From JBBRNH01 sp038230415 (GTDB lineage Bacteria > Bacteroidota > Bacteroidia > Cytophagales > Spirosomataceae), in NCBI GenBank assembly GCA_038230415.1, contig JBBRNH010000101.1:1-17688 (forward strand): a DNA stretch of 17,688 nucleotides, in the 5' to 3' direction. The notes under the pieces were generated by a model. That model was not told the DNA's origin. It saw nothing but the letters and a program-made list of their open reading frames with translations, and ran no database searches. The translations under genes were made by a program, and so were the position numbers. Below, piece by piece: positions 1-7,002 of this stretch; the stretch's first letter is position 1; every line of letters starts with the position of its first letter.

Positions 1-2
1 CC

Positions 3-758
3 GATGCCGAGGCCGCGTCAAAAATGCTGACATCGTTACGGTTAGTGGGCAGCAAACCATCATTGGCAATCCTGAAAACGGTTGCCCTCGACCAAAACCG
101 ACCCGTTGCGCTCCGGCGCGAAGCAACGCGGGCCATCGGCGGCAGTTCTGACGGCGAAGATATGGTACTCGCCCTGCTGAAATCGGGCGAAATCAACGGC
201 GATTTCAAAGCAGCCGCCGTGCAGGGTGTCTCCAACGCCTGGCGCAAAAGTATCCGGCAAGAAGCCGCCAGTTATCTCGACGGGGGCAGCACGAGTGCAA
301 CGGCCAAAAAAGTCCCGCCAATGAGTGAGTTGCTTGCCATGAACGGCAACACGGCCAATGGCCTAACGGTGTTCAAAGCCAATTGCTCGGTATGCCATCA
401 GATCAACGGCGAGGGAATGGATTTTGGCCCGAAACTCTCCGAAATCGGCTCGAAAATGCCCAAAGAAGGTCAATACCTCGCCATTCTGCACCCCGACGCG
501 GGTATCAGCTTTGGCTACGAAGGCTGGGAAATAAAATTCAAAGACGGCAGCACAATGGCGGGGATTGTGTCGAGCAAAACTGAAACCGACCTGCAACTCA
601 AATTTCCCGGTGGCGTGGTACAGAACTACAAAATGGCCGACGTTACATCCATGAAAAAGATGGATGCCTCGATGATGCCATCGGGTCTGGCTGATAACAT
701 GACCACACAGGAACTCGCCGACGTGGTGGAATACTTAGCGAGTTTGAAGAAGCAGTAA
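3..758 (+). CDS. HEAT-like / heme-binding-domain c-type cytochrome, 5' end outside window
   Basis: The reading frame is open from the first bases of the window, so the N-terminal part is missing. The visible 251 residues start with an alpha-helical stretch that resembles HEAT repeats. A cytochrome c domain follows, with one CSVCH heme-attachment motif (bases 384-398), a GPKL segment and a late MMPSGL segment that could supply the axial Met. This order matches the putative heme-binding domain family known from Planctomycetes, Verrucomicrobia and Bacteroidetes, whose full proteins are large exported dehydrogenases with a propeller at the N terminus. The protein is expected to act in the periplasm, passing electrons from an oxidised substrate, probably a sugar, to the respiratory chain. 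It lies 116 nt before a Tat-exported isomerase-like gene on the same strand, which suggests a shared pathway. Family assignment is firm; the substrate is unknown. Confidence 0.9.
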   Translation, partial: DAEAASKMLTSLRLVGSKPSLAILKTVALDQNRPVALRREATRAIGGSSDGEDMVLALLKSGEINGDFKAAAVQGVSNAWRKSIRQEAASYLDGGSTSATAKKVPPMSELLAMNGNTANGLTVFKANCSVCHQINGEGMDFGPKLSEIGSKMPKEGQYLAILHPDAGISFGYEGWEIKFKDGSTMAGIVSSKTETDLQLKFPGGVVQNYKMADVTSMKKMDASMMPSGLADNMTTQELADVVEYLASLKKQ

Positions 759-874
759 ACCTAAACTGGATTTTTGGAAGGGAGATACAAGACCAAAGGC
801 GTTGTGCCTACGAGCGACAATTTTGTCTTTTCTCTTGCGTCTTGGCTCTTTCTTCTGATCGTCTTCCCAAAACC
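759..874. other. short spacer with small hairpin and repeat-like words
   Basis: This spacer separates the cytochrome gene from the TIM-barrel gene. It holds a small hairpin, AGGC-GTTGT-GCCT (797-809), and a pyrimidine-rich run around 823-865 built from words such as TCTTGCGTCTTGGCTCTT. The words resemble the spacer repeats seen elsewhere in the window, but no second copy is present here. There is no clear terminator, and no exact TAnnTTTG box; CAATTTTG (818-825) misses by one base. Confidence 0.3.
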
Positions 875-1813
875 ATGTTTCGCAGAGACTTTATAAAAGC
901 AGCCGCCACCACCACCGCCGGAGCCGCTGCATCGGGCAGTGCGTTAGCCGGAAACTGGCATTCGCAGCCGACGCATCTATCTAAGAATCAGTTCAAACTC
1001 CACTACGCCCCGCACATCGGAATGTTTGAGAACTCGGCGGGAAAAGACCCGATTGACCAGATCAAATTCATGGCCGATGTCGGTTTTACGGCCTTGGAAG
1101 ACAACGGCATGATGGGCCGCGAACCGGCGTTACAGGAGAAAATCGGGGCCGAGATGGCGCGGCTCAACATGAAGATGGGCGTGTTTGTGTTCGAGACGGG
1201 CAACAACTGGAAAGTCTCATTCGCCACCGGCAAGAAGGAGTTCACCGATAACTTTATGGACACCTGTAAAAAGGCCATCGAAACCTCGAAACGCAGCAAC
1301 GGCAAGTTAGCCACCGTTGTTCCGGGCTATTTTGAGCGAAACTTACCCATCGGGATTCAGACCGGCCACGTAATTGACGTGCTGCGCCGGGGTGCCGATG
1401 TGCTGGCGAAAGAAGGCATTGTGATGGTGCTGGAACCGTTGTCTGACAATCCCGACTTGTTTCTTCGCACGTCAGATCAGAGCTACGCTATTTGCCGGGC
1501 GGTGAACAATCCGTCGTGCAAAACGCTGTTCGATATTTACCATATGCAGCGCAACGAAGGCCATATTATCCCACACATTGACTGGGCCTGGAACGAGATT
1601 GCCTATTTTCAGATCGGCGATAACCCCGGACGGAATGAGCCGACGACGGGCGAGATCAACTACAAGAACATTTTTAAGCACATCTACGACCGCGCCAAAA
1701 CCGACAAACGTGAGTTTATTTTCGGTATGGAACACGGCAAATCGCAGACCGGCACAGCCGGTGAACAGGCCCTGATCCGGGCTTATGTGGAGTCAGACAG
1801 TTTTGCGGCATAA
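875..1813 (+). CDS. Tat-exported hydroxypyruvate isomerase-like TIM-barrel protein
   Basis: The product is 312 residues. The ATG at 875 is preferred over an in-frame TTG at 842 because it places a twin-arginine signal (FRRDFIKAAA, residues 2-11, then an Ala/Thr-rich stretch to about residue 26) at the N terminus. The rest matches the xylose isomerase-like / AP endonuclease 2 TIM-barrel family, in the hydroxypyruvate isomerase-like branch. Candidate divalent-metal ligands are Glu187 (VLEPL), Asp220 and His223 (LFDIYH) and Glu286 (GMEHG). Such proteins isomerise or epimerise small keto-sugars, and the Tat signal puts this one in the periplasm after folding with its metal. The upstream cytochrome gene points to a sugar-oxidation route. 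A strong terminator follows the stop codon directly. The exact substrate cannot be read from sequence. Confidence 0.9.
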   Translation: MFRRDFIKAAATTTAGAAASGSALAGNWHSQPTHLSKNQFKLHYAPHIGMFENSAGKDPIDQIKFMADVGFTALEDNGMMGREPALQEKIGAEMARLNMKMGVFVFETGNNWKVSFATGKKEFTDNFMDTCKKAIETSKRSNGKLATVVPGYFERNLPIGIQTGHVIDVLRRGADVLAKEGIVMVLEPLSDNPDLFLRTSDQSYAICRAVNNPSCKTLFDIYHMQRNEGHIIPHIDWAWNEIAYFQIGDNPGRNEPTTGEINYKNIFKHIYDRAKTDKREFIFGMEHGKSQTGTAGEQALIRAYVESDSFAA

Positions 1814-1817
1814 AAAA

Positions 1818-1842
1818 GCGGGGCTTTCGCCCCGCTTTTTTT
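1818..1842. terminator. bidirectional intrinsic terminator
   Basis: A perfect 7-bp GC-rich stem, GCGGGGC (1818-1824) and GCCCCGC (1829-1835), encloses a TTTC loop. It is followed by seven T on the plus strand and preceded by six A, so it works in both directions. It sits between two convergent genes, and its T run reaches the stop codon of the minus-strand gene (1841-1843). Confidence 0.92.
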
Positions 1843-2149
1843 ATAAGACTACCACCGAGTTTTCTACGCCCGGCACCTCGCTGGCAACGTATTTATCGGC
1901 GGCCCAATCGTTTTCCCAGGTTGTGCCATCAAGCACGAAACGATACTGGTATTCCTGACCGATGGGGAGTTCGACTTTGGCGGCATAAGAGCCGTCTTTT
2001 TGCTTTTTGAGGGGTTGGGCCGCGCTGTCCCAATCGTTGAACTGGCCGACAAGCGCGACCGACTTTGCACCATTGATCGCTTCGGCGGGGAGCGCGAAGG
2101 TTACTTTACAAACTGGCTTTTTTTTGTTGAAATCTTTTGCAATTGCCAT
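1841..2149 (-). CDS. isoamylase early-set (CBM48/AMPK-beta-like) glycogen-binding domain protein
   Basis: This is a free-standing 102-residue carbohydrate-binding-type domain. The hallmarks are VALVGQFNDWD (residues 31-41), a KKQKDGSYAAKVELP strand pair and YQYRFVLDG (68-76), followed by WENDWAADKY. This is the Ig-like fold that precedes glycogen-branching and isoamylase catalytic domains and also forms the AMPK glycogen sensor; here no catalytic domain follows. There is no signal peptide, so it is presumably cytoplasmic and binds glycogen or another alpha-glucan, or a partner enzyme. The ATG at 2149 is chosen because a TAnnTTTG promoter box lies at 2176-2183, which puts an in-frame GTG at 2173 upstream of the expected transcript start. 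It converges with the isomerase-like gene across a shared terminator. The domain is clear; the physiological role is not. Confidence 0.88.
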   Translation of the reverse strand: MAIAKDFNKKKPVCKVTFALPAEAINGAKSVALVGQFNDWDSAAQPLKKQKDGSYAAKVELPIGQEYQYRFVLDGTTWENDWAADKYVASEVPGVENSVVVL

Positions 2150-2175
2150 AAGAGATATTTTTTGGTTTAACACCG

Positions 2176-2183
2176 CAAAATTA
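2176..2183 (-). promoter_or_regulatory. Bacteroidetes -7 promoter box for the CBM48 gene
   Basis: On the minus strand the sequence reads TAATTTTG, an exact match to TAnnTTTG, 26 nt before the chosen ATG. A TTA about 22 nt further upstream is the best -33 candidate, and it is weak. The position predicts a leader of roughly 20 nt. Confidence 0.6.
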
Positions 2184-2248
2184 TATCAAGTTAAGTCTAA
2201 CATCATAATTTACAAGTGTTTAGGTGGGTATATTCTTGATATAATTCT

Positions 2249-2268
2249 AAAAAATCTCAATCCTGAGA
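2249..2268 (-). terminator. weak candidate terminator for pnuC
   Basis: On the minus strand a 5-bp stem TCTCA/TGAGA with a 4-nt loop (2255-2268) is followed directly by six T (2249-2254), about 67 nt past the pnuC stop codon. The stem is short and AT-rich, so this call is tentative. The surrounding spacer 2184-2335 is AT-rich and shows no gene. Confidence 0.35.
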
Positions 2269-2335
2269 AAGTTTTTTAAGTTCATAAACCTAAAAAAGAT
2301 ACAATTTTCGTCTGAAAAATTTTATATAGTTTGCA

Positions 2336-3010
2336 TTAAACAACTGCCGGTTTAGGGTCATATTGTCGGTATTGCTTCGTCCAGAACCAGGCTCCCTGCA
2401 TGGCGATAAAGCAAAATACGAAATACTCTGCCGACACAAACCGCACGTCTTTTACCCAGTAAATATAGGTCAGCACAAGATCAGTCAGCAGCCAGACATA
2501 CCAGCACTCAACCCGCTTCTGAATCATGAGATAAGTAGCCACAATACTCATCACCGTCGTAAATGAATCCACGTAAGGAAACGCGCTCGGCTTACTGAAC
2601 ACCACCGGAAACAGCGTATTCAGGTTACTGGCAAACGCCCCGAATGCTGCCGCTGCCACAATCCCCAGGCCCGACCAGAGCCAAAACTGCCGGGGCGGGG
2701 TTCGGCTGACTTTCAGTTCGTTTTTCCGGTCATCTTCGCCCGGTTTGGGGTGCGTCCACCGATACCAGCCCTGGAGGTTGGTCACAAAAAAAAACACCTG
2801 CAAAAACATATCGGGGTACAGTTGAATCTGATAGAACAGAAAAAAAAACAGCACAACACTGCCCGCACCGATGGGCCAGCTCCAAACGTTGGCCCGCGCT
2901 GATAACCAGACCGCTACCGCCCCGCTGACCACGCCAAAGAACTCCAGATAACTCATCGGGTAGCCCCAGACGGTGAAGAAAATGGTTTTAATGTCGAAAA
3001 GTGCGGGCAT
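2336..3010 (-). CDS. pnuC: nicotinamide riboside transporter PnuC
   Basis: This is a 224-residue integral membrane protein with about seven hydrophobic segments. It shows the PnuC pattern: an N-terminal YLEFFGVVSGAVAVWLSARA helix followed by NVWSWPIG, then LYPDMFLQVFFFVTNLQGWY with the Trp-rich WYRWTHP loop, and WYVWLLTDLVL near the C terminus. PnuC proteins carry nicotinamide riboside across the inner membrane by facilitated diffusion, with trapping by phosphorylation in the cytoplasm, and so feed NAD salvage. No NadR-type kinase or NiaR-type regulator gene is adjacent. It is divergent from the Gfo/Idh oxidoreductase gene, and the 113-nt shared spacer is largely filled by a 27-nt inverted repeat. 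Some PnuC homologues carry thiamine or riboflavin, but no thiamine or FMN riboswitch is visible upstream, so nicotinamide riboside is the default reading. Confidence 0.92.
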   Translation of the reverse strand: MPALFDIKTIFFTVWGYPMSYLEFFGVVSGAVAVWLSARANVWSWPIGAGSVVLFFFLFYQIQLYPDMFLQVFFFVTNLQGWYRWTHPKPGEDDRKNELKVSRTPPRQFWLWSGLGIVAAAAFGAFASNLNTLFPVVFSKPSAFPYVDSFTTVMSIVATYLMIQKRVECWYVWLLTDLVLTYIYWVKDVRFVSAEYFVFCFIAMQGAWFWTKQYRQYDPKPAVV

Positions 3011-3029
3011 AACGGGGAGAATTAAAGCC

Positions 3030-3111
3030 GTTTAAGGTTTAATGTTCAATGTTTAACCGGATTATAAACGTGGTGAAATTACCTTTAAACGTTAGACATT
3101 AAACCTTAAAC
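3030..3111. repeat. GTTTAAGG inverted repeat, copy 1
   Basis: Two 27-nt arms (3030-3056 and 3085-3111) match as reverse complements at 24 of 27 positions, with a 28-nt loop. The arms begin GTTTAAGGTTTAATG. The element fills the divergent spacer between pnuC and the Gfo/Idh gene and ends 12 nt before the latter's ATG. A second copy lies at 7598-7666; the left arms of the two copies agree at 25 of 27 positions. No T run follows either arm, so it is not a standard terminator. Confidence 0.85.
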
Positions 3112-3123
3112 CTGTTTTTGTTT

Positions 3124-4320
3124 ATGCAACAAATTGCCATGCTTGGCGGAGGCTTCATTGGCCGCTTCTACGCCGAATCGCTCCAGGGCCAGCGCAGCCG
3201 CGATACCGTCATCGCTATCTATGCCCGGCGCGAAGAAACCGCCAAAAAATTTGCCGACGATTACGGCTGCTCATTCTGGGCAACGGACATGGAGGAAGTC
3301 ATCGCCCACCCCGACGTGACGATGGTCTGTATTGCCCTGCCCAACAATTTGCACTTAGCCGCCGTTGAACTCTGCGCCAAACACAAAAAAAACGTGATGA
3401 GTACCAAGCCACTGGGCCGCAACGCCGACGAAGCCCTGAAAATGATGCAACTCGCCGAAGAAGCGGGCATTTTCAACGGCTACCTCGAAGACCTTTGCTA
3501 CACACCCAAGTTTTTAAAAGCCTTGGAAAGCGTAAAAAACGGTGCGCTGGGCCGGATTCTCTGGGCCAAATCACGCGAGACGCACCCCGGCCCGCACTCC
3601 AACTGGTTTTGGGACAAGGAACAGGCCGGGGGCGGCTGTATGCTTGACCTCGGTTGCCACTGCGTGGAGATTGCCCGGAGTTTTATCGGTAAAGACGTGC
3701 GGCCCGTTGAGGTGATGTGCTGGGCGGCCACGCAAGTGAAACCCATCGAAGCCGAAGACCACGCCATCGGCTTAGTGAAATACGAAAACGGAGCCATCGG
3801 GCAGTTTGAAGCCTCCTGGACGTTCAGGGGCGGCATGGACCTGCGCGACGAGGTGATGGGGACAGAAGGCACGATCTGGATCAATAACTTTCTCCGCACG
3901 GGTTTCGAGATGTACACCACCGGCAAAGGCGCGGACTACGTGGCCGAAAAAGCCGAAAGCACATCGGGCTGGCTCTTCCCCGTTGGCGACGAAGTGAACG
4001 ACCTCGGCTACAATCATATGTTTGCCGATATGTTCCGGGCGCAGGAAGGTGGCTACGACCCGCAGGAAACGTTTTATGACGGCTACGTGGTAAACGCCGT
4101 TTTAGACGCGGCCTACAAATCGGCAGAAACCAAACAGTGGGAACCCGTGAACCTCCCCGTCTGGCGCGGCCAAACCGGACTCATCCAGGAAACCACCTTA
4201 GTTGACTATGATGCTGATTTTTACCTCGTGAAAGAAGAACTGATGACCCACGACGGACGGCACAAGGTGATTCTGAAAAGCAAAACCACCGGCGAGATTA
4301 TCGAGCGGGATTTGGTGTAA
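3124..4320 (+). CDS. Gfo/Idh/MocA family NAD(P)-dependent oxidoreductase
   Basis: The product is 398 residues. It opens with a Rossmann dinucleotide-binding motif, MLGGGFIG (6-13), and then the family's VCIALPNNLH strand-turn. The STKPLG segment (93-98) corresponds to the EKP motif and keeps the catalytic Lys95, with Thr in place of the usual Glu. The C-terminal alpha/beta domain includes GGGCMLDLGCHCVEIARSF, the counterpart of the GGGxLxDxGxHxxD region, and an AIGQFEASW strand. Family members oxidise or reduce cyclic sugars, inositols and keto-sugars with NAD(P). There is no signal peptide, so it acts in the cytoplasm. The ATG at 3124 is used because the in-frame TTG at 3118 adds only two residues. 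Substrate is unknown; the nearby isomerase-like gene makes a sugar plausible. Confidence 0.93.
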   Translation: MQQIAMLGGGFIGRFYAESLQGQRSRDTVIAIYARREETAKKFADDYGCSFWATDMEEVIAHPDVTMVCIALPNNLHLAAVELCAKHKKNVMSTKPLGRNADEALKMMQLAEEAGIFNGYLEDLCYTPKFLKALESVKNGALGRILWAKSRETHPGPHSNWFWDKEQAGGGCMLDLGCHCVEIARSFIGKDVRPVEVMCWAATQVKPIEAEDHAIGLVKYENGAIGQFEASWTFRGGMDLRDEVMGTEGTIWINNFLRTGFEMYTTGKGADYVAEKAESTSGWLFPVGDEVNDLGYNHMFADMFRAQEGGYDPQETFYDGYVVNAVLDAAYKSAETKQWEPVNLPVWRGQTGLIQETTLVDYDADFYLVKEELMTHDGRHKVILKSKTTGEIIERDLV

Positions 4321-4330
4321 TCATGAGTTC

Positions 4331-4354
4331 GGGGGCTGTGAAGATGCAGTCCCC
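4331..4354 (+). terminator. candidate hairpin downstream of the oxidoreductase gene
   Basis: An 8-bp stem GGGGGCTG/CAGTCCCC with one G-T pair and an 8-nt loop lies 10 nt past the stop codon. No T run follows directly, so it may be an atypical terminator or a 3' stabilising hairpin. Confidence 0.4.
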
Positions 4355-4376
4355 AATCATTGACTGACTTTCTGCG

Positions 4377-4384
4377 TATTTTTG
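4377..4384 (+). promoter_or_regulatory. -7 promoter box for the toxin-antitoxin pair
   Basis: TATTTTTG matches TAnnTTTG exactly and lies 19 nt before the antitoxin ATG, giving a predicted leader of about 14 nt. A TTG at 4360-4362 leaves only a 14-nt spacer, shorter than usual, so the -33 element is uncertain. Confidence 0.55.
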
Positions 4385-4403
4385 GTAAAAACTGATCTGA
4401 ACC

Positions 4404-4652
4404 ATGTTGAGTGTCAAAGCGATTTACGACGGCAATAATCTCCAACTGCTGGAGCCGGTCGAGGTAACAACAGCGCAGGAAGTTATTATCACATTTCTGC
4501 ACGACGTGGCGGGAGCCATCTTACCAGTACCACTTGATGAGATGCAGGGAACAACTATTCAGCAACTGATTCAAGACAATGCTGCGTTTGATTTTTTGAA
4601 CGCCGATGAAGAAGATGTGTACACAGATGCCGACTTAAAGGTGAAATACTGA
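4404..4652 (+). CDS. DUF104/AF2212-like antitoxin of a MazF-type pair
   Basis: The product is 82 residues and acidic at the C-terminal half. The first 32 residues (VKAIYDGNNLQLLEP, then EVIITFL) follow the small beta-rich pattern of AF2212-like (DUF104) antitoxins, which read roughly KAIYDGxxLxPLEP...VxVxI. The remainder, rich in Asp and Glu (LNADEEDVYTDADLKVKY at the end), looks like the flexible part of an antitoxin that covers its toxin. The stop codon overlaps the start codon of the downstream MazF/PemK gene by one base (TGATG), the usual antitoxin-first, translationally coupled layout. As in other type II systems it would be expected to neutralise the toxin and perhaps repress the shared promoter. 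The family call rests on a short motif and on context. Confidence 0.8.
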   Translation: MLSVKAIYDGNNLQLLEPVEVTTAQEVIITFLHDVAGAILPVPLDEMQGTTIQQLIQDNAAFDFLNADEEDVYTDADLKVKY

Positions 4653-4993
4653 TGAATCGCGGAACAATCGTATTGACTAAGTTCCCGTTTACTGATTTAA
4701 GCTCGTCCAAACGTCGTCCGGCTGTTGTTCTCTCTGCTGAAAATGTAACTGACCCTGATGTAATTGTGGCCTTTATTTCGTCGGTTATCCCCGCTGTTCC
4801 GACCCCAACTGATTTTGTGTTGGGTATAAATCATCCAGATTTCGGACAAACCGGACTGACAAAGCCATCGGTTTTCAAGATGGACAAGTTGGCAACACTG
4901 GATAAATCAATTTTCACGGGAGAGTTGGGCGAGGTATCAGCAACAACTTATCTGGCATTGAAACAGTGTTTGCGAATTGCACTTGATCTTTAA
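4652..4993 (+). CDS. type II toxin, MazF/PemK family endoribonuclease
   Basis: The product is 113 residues, the usual size for this family. It shows the family's RGTIVLTKFPFTD opening (residues 3-15, like RGDIVLVxFPFTD), the RRPAVVLS segment (21-28) that carries the conserved basic residue, and a C-terminal SVFKMDKLATLDKS (73-86) that matches the KxxKIxTLDKS element. MazF-like toxins cut RNA, mostly mRNA at short specific sequences, and stop growth when freed from the antitoxin. The start is fixed by the one-base overlap with the antitoxin stop codon. The gene ends 14 nt before the end of a convergent ribbon-helix-helix gene. No truncation is seen, and the key segments look intact. Cleavage specificity cannot be predicted. 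Confidence 0.9.
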   Translation: MNRGTIVLTKFPFTDLSSSKRRPAVVLSAENVTDPDVIVAFISSVIPAVPTPTDFVLGINHPDFGQTGLTKPSVFKMDKLATLDKSIFTGELGEVSATTYLALKQCLRIALDL

Positions 4994-5007
4994 GCCTACA
5001 ATCAAGT

Positions 5008-5262
5008 TTACACCATCCCACGTAAGTCCGCATCAATCTTGTTGTCTGATTGCTCAAACTCACCCAATGTATGCATCGAATCAGTGGCAACCAACACTGA
5101 TTCACGCTTCAACCGCCCGGCCATCAACAGCCGTTTCTGTTGCTTGTTGTAGGCATCAAGTGCCTGATTGATGTACGAATTTCTGTTCTCGTGCAGGATT
5201 TTCGCGAGTTTCTCAGTCTCGGTGAGAACAAGCTCTCTAAGCCTAACCGAAATACGTTTCAT
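5008..5262 (-). CDS. ribbon-helix-helix antitoxin-like protein without an adjacent cognate toxin
   Basis: The product is 84 residues. The N terminus MKRISVRLRELV would form the DNA-contacting beta strand, followed by two helices (about 14-23 and 27-42, with RNSYINQALDAYN), which is the ribbon-helix-helix pattern. The C-terminal part, LKRESVLVATDSMHTLGEFE, resembles the toxin-binding tail of MazE/CopG-like antitoxins. The frame continues upstream to a TTG at 5433, but the inner ATG at 5262 starts exactly at the conserved domain and is preferred. Such antitoxins normally precede a toxin gene on the same strand; here the downstream neighbour is the MazF gene on the opposite strand, which already has its own antitoxin. 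It may be an orphan antitoxin, a regulator or a remnant of a second pair. Confidence 0.75.
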   Translation of the reverse strand: MKRISVRLRELVLTETEKLAKILHENRNSYINQALDAYNKQQKRLLMAGRLKRESVLVATDSMHTLGEFEQSDNKIDADLRGMV

Positions 5263-5384
5263 ACCGGAAAAATACAGGTTTTGTGATACCCAACCGTAAT
5301 CCGCTGTGCGGTTACGAGAGACAGGGTAATCCAGGACGGGAACGGGCTTAACAAAAATTTCACACCCAAATCCGGGCATCGGGT

Positions 5385-5392
5385 TAAATTTG
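5385..5392 (+). promoter_or_regulatory. -7 promoter box for pyruvate kinase
   Basis: TAAATTTG matches TAnnTTTG exactly, 40 nt before the pyk ATG. No convincing TTG is found at the -33 distance. It lies in the 170-nt divergent spacer between the RHH gene and pyk. Confidence 0.5.
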
Positions 5393-5432
5393 CCGCTGTT
5401 GTTGGTGAATACGACCCTACTTTCAAGCCCCA

Positions 5433-6872
5433 ATGCTCAAAAAAACTAAAATTGTTGCCACCCTCGGCCCGGCTTCTGACTCGAAAGACAAAATCTACGA
5501 ACTCGCCCAGGCGGGCGTGAATGTGTTCCGGCTCAACTTCTCGCACGGCACCCACGACGATCACCTCCTCCGCATCCGGCGCATCCGCGAACTCAACGCT
5601 GAACACGGCCTGAACCTCTGCATTTTGCAGGATTTACAAGGCCCCAAAATTCGTATCGGGAAGGTTGAAGACGACAAAAACGGGGTACTCATCAACGCCG
5701 GTGACGAACTGATTTTCACGAACGACGAGATGATCGGCACCGCCCAGCGCGTCAGCACACCCTATAAGGATATGTATCGCGATGTGCAGTTTGGTGAGCG
5801 GGTGCTGATGGACGATGGTAAACTCGAAGTGAAAGTGCTGCGGGTAGAAGGCACCGACGTAGTGACCGAAGTGGTGTATGGCGGCATGATGAAATCGAAA
5901 AAAGGCGTAAACCTGCCTAACACCAATGTTTCGATGCCCGCCGTGACCGAAAAAGACTGGGAAGACCTGCGCTTTGGTTTAGAGCACGAGGTAGATTGGA
6001 TCGCGCTGTCGTTTGTTCGCACGGCCAGCGAAATTACCGACATCAAAGCCTACATCGCCAAACAAGGCAAGCAGATTCGGGTAATCGCCAAAATAGAAAA
6101 GCCCGAAGCCATCGCCAACATTGACGAAATCATTGCCGTTACCGATGGCCTGATGGTGGCGCGGGGTGACCTCGGTGTTGAACTCCCCGCCGAAGAAGTG
6201 CCAATGATTCAGAAAATGTTAGTCGAAAAGTGCAACCGGGCCGCCAAACCCGTGATTGTAGCCACGCAGATGCTCGAAAGCATGATTGACGCGCCCCGCC
6301 CCACCCGCGCCGAAATCAACGATGTGGCAAATTCAGTGCTTGACGGGGCCGATGCCGTGATGCTCTCCGCCGAAACCGCATCCGGGAAATACCCGCTCTT
6401 GGCCGTTGAAGCCATGACCGCAACAATCAGACAAGTGGAGGGATTGAGCGAGACGATTTATTTTCGCCACCACGCCCAGGTCAATGAAAACCCGACCGAG
6501 AACGTTGTCAACGACAACGTGGTGATGAGTGCCTGCCGCCTGGCGCGAGACACCCAGGCCAAAGCCCTGATTGGTATTACAAACTCCGGCTACACTGCCA
6601 TCCGGCTCTCGCATCACCGCCCGAAGGCCACGCTCTATGCCTTCTCGAACGATCCTAAACTCCGCAATATGCTCGGTTTATACTGGGGCGTGGAGGTGCT
6701 GTCGTATAATTTCAGCGATGAGTTAGACGTTGACCAGACCGTAAAAGCCATCCGCCAAACCCTCGTGGAACGGGGTAACCTGGTAGAAGGGGATATTTTT
6801 GTGAATACGCTGTCTATGCCGCTCTCCCGCAACCGCAAAACCAACACAGTGCGGCTTACGATTGTAGAGTAG
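5433..6872 (+). CDS. pyk: pyruvate kinase
   Basis: The product is 479 residues, the usual length. It converts phosphoenolpyruvate and ADP to pyruvate and ATP, the last step of glycolysis, in the cytoplasm. The sequence shows the TKIVATLGPAS opening, VFRLNFSHG (31-39) with the nucleotide-binding Arg/Asn/Ser, LQDLQGPKIR, the catalytic-lysine region IAKIEKPEAI, MVARGDLGVELP with the metal and substrate ligands, VIVATQMLESMI and the signature PTRAEINDVANSVLDGADA. The B domain and C-terminal allosteric domain are both present. The ATG at 5433 is the natural start because LKKTKIVATLGP follows at once. A bidirectional terminator lies about 50 nt past the stop codon. All key residues look intact. Confidence 0.98.
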   Translation: MLKKTKIVATLGPASDSKDKIYELAQAGVNVFRLNFSHGTHDDHLLRIRRIRELNAEHGLNLCILQDLQGPKIRIGKVEDDKNGVLINAGDELIFTNDEMIGTAQRVSTPYKDMYRDVQFGERVLMDDGKLEVKVLRVEGTDVVTEVVYGGMMKSKKGVNLPNTNVSMPAVTEKDWEDLRFGLEHEVDWIALSFVRTASEITDIKAYIAKQGKQIRVIAKIEKPEAIANIDEIIAVTDGLMVARGDLGVELPAEEVPMIQKMLVEKCNRAAKPVIVATQMLESMIDAPRPTRAEINDVANSVLDGADAVMLSAETASGKYPLLAVEAMTATIRQVEGLSETIYFRHHAQVNENPTENVVNDNVVMSACRLARDTQAKALIGITNSGYTAIRLSHHRPKATLYAFSNDPKLRNMLGLYWGVEVLSYNFSDELDVDQTVKAIRQTLVERGNLVEGDIFVNTLSMPLSRNRKTNTVRLTIVE

Positions 6873-6920
6873 CTGTTCCAGATAGCATTCTGCTGTCTGA
6901 ACCATCAGGCGGGATTCAGT

Positions 6921-6957
6921 AAAAAGCCGCGAACATCAGGTGATGTTTGCGGCTTTT
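6921..6957. terminator. bidirectional intrinsic terminator between pyk and the DUF5606 gene
   Basis: AAAAA is followed by a long stem pairing GCCGCGAACATCA with TGATGTTTGCGGC (one G-T pair, the innermost bases open as loop) and then TTTTT. Convergent genes lie on both sides, and the A and T runs allow termination in either direction. Confidence 0.9.
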
Positions 6958-7002
6958 TGTGTCGGCTGTTATTGAACCGGGTGGCCGGAACCCTGACAGA
7001 AA

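Noticed and set aside
3011..3123. Riboswitch upstream of pnuC
   Set aside because: The spacer is explained by the GTTTAAGG inverted repeat; no thiamine, FMN or NAD riboswitch core was seen.
5263..5433. N-terminal extension of the RHH gene to 141 residues
   Set aside because: It needs a TTG start, runs up to the pyk start codon, and the added 57 residues have no domain features.
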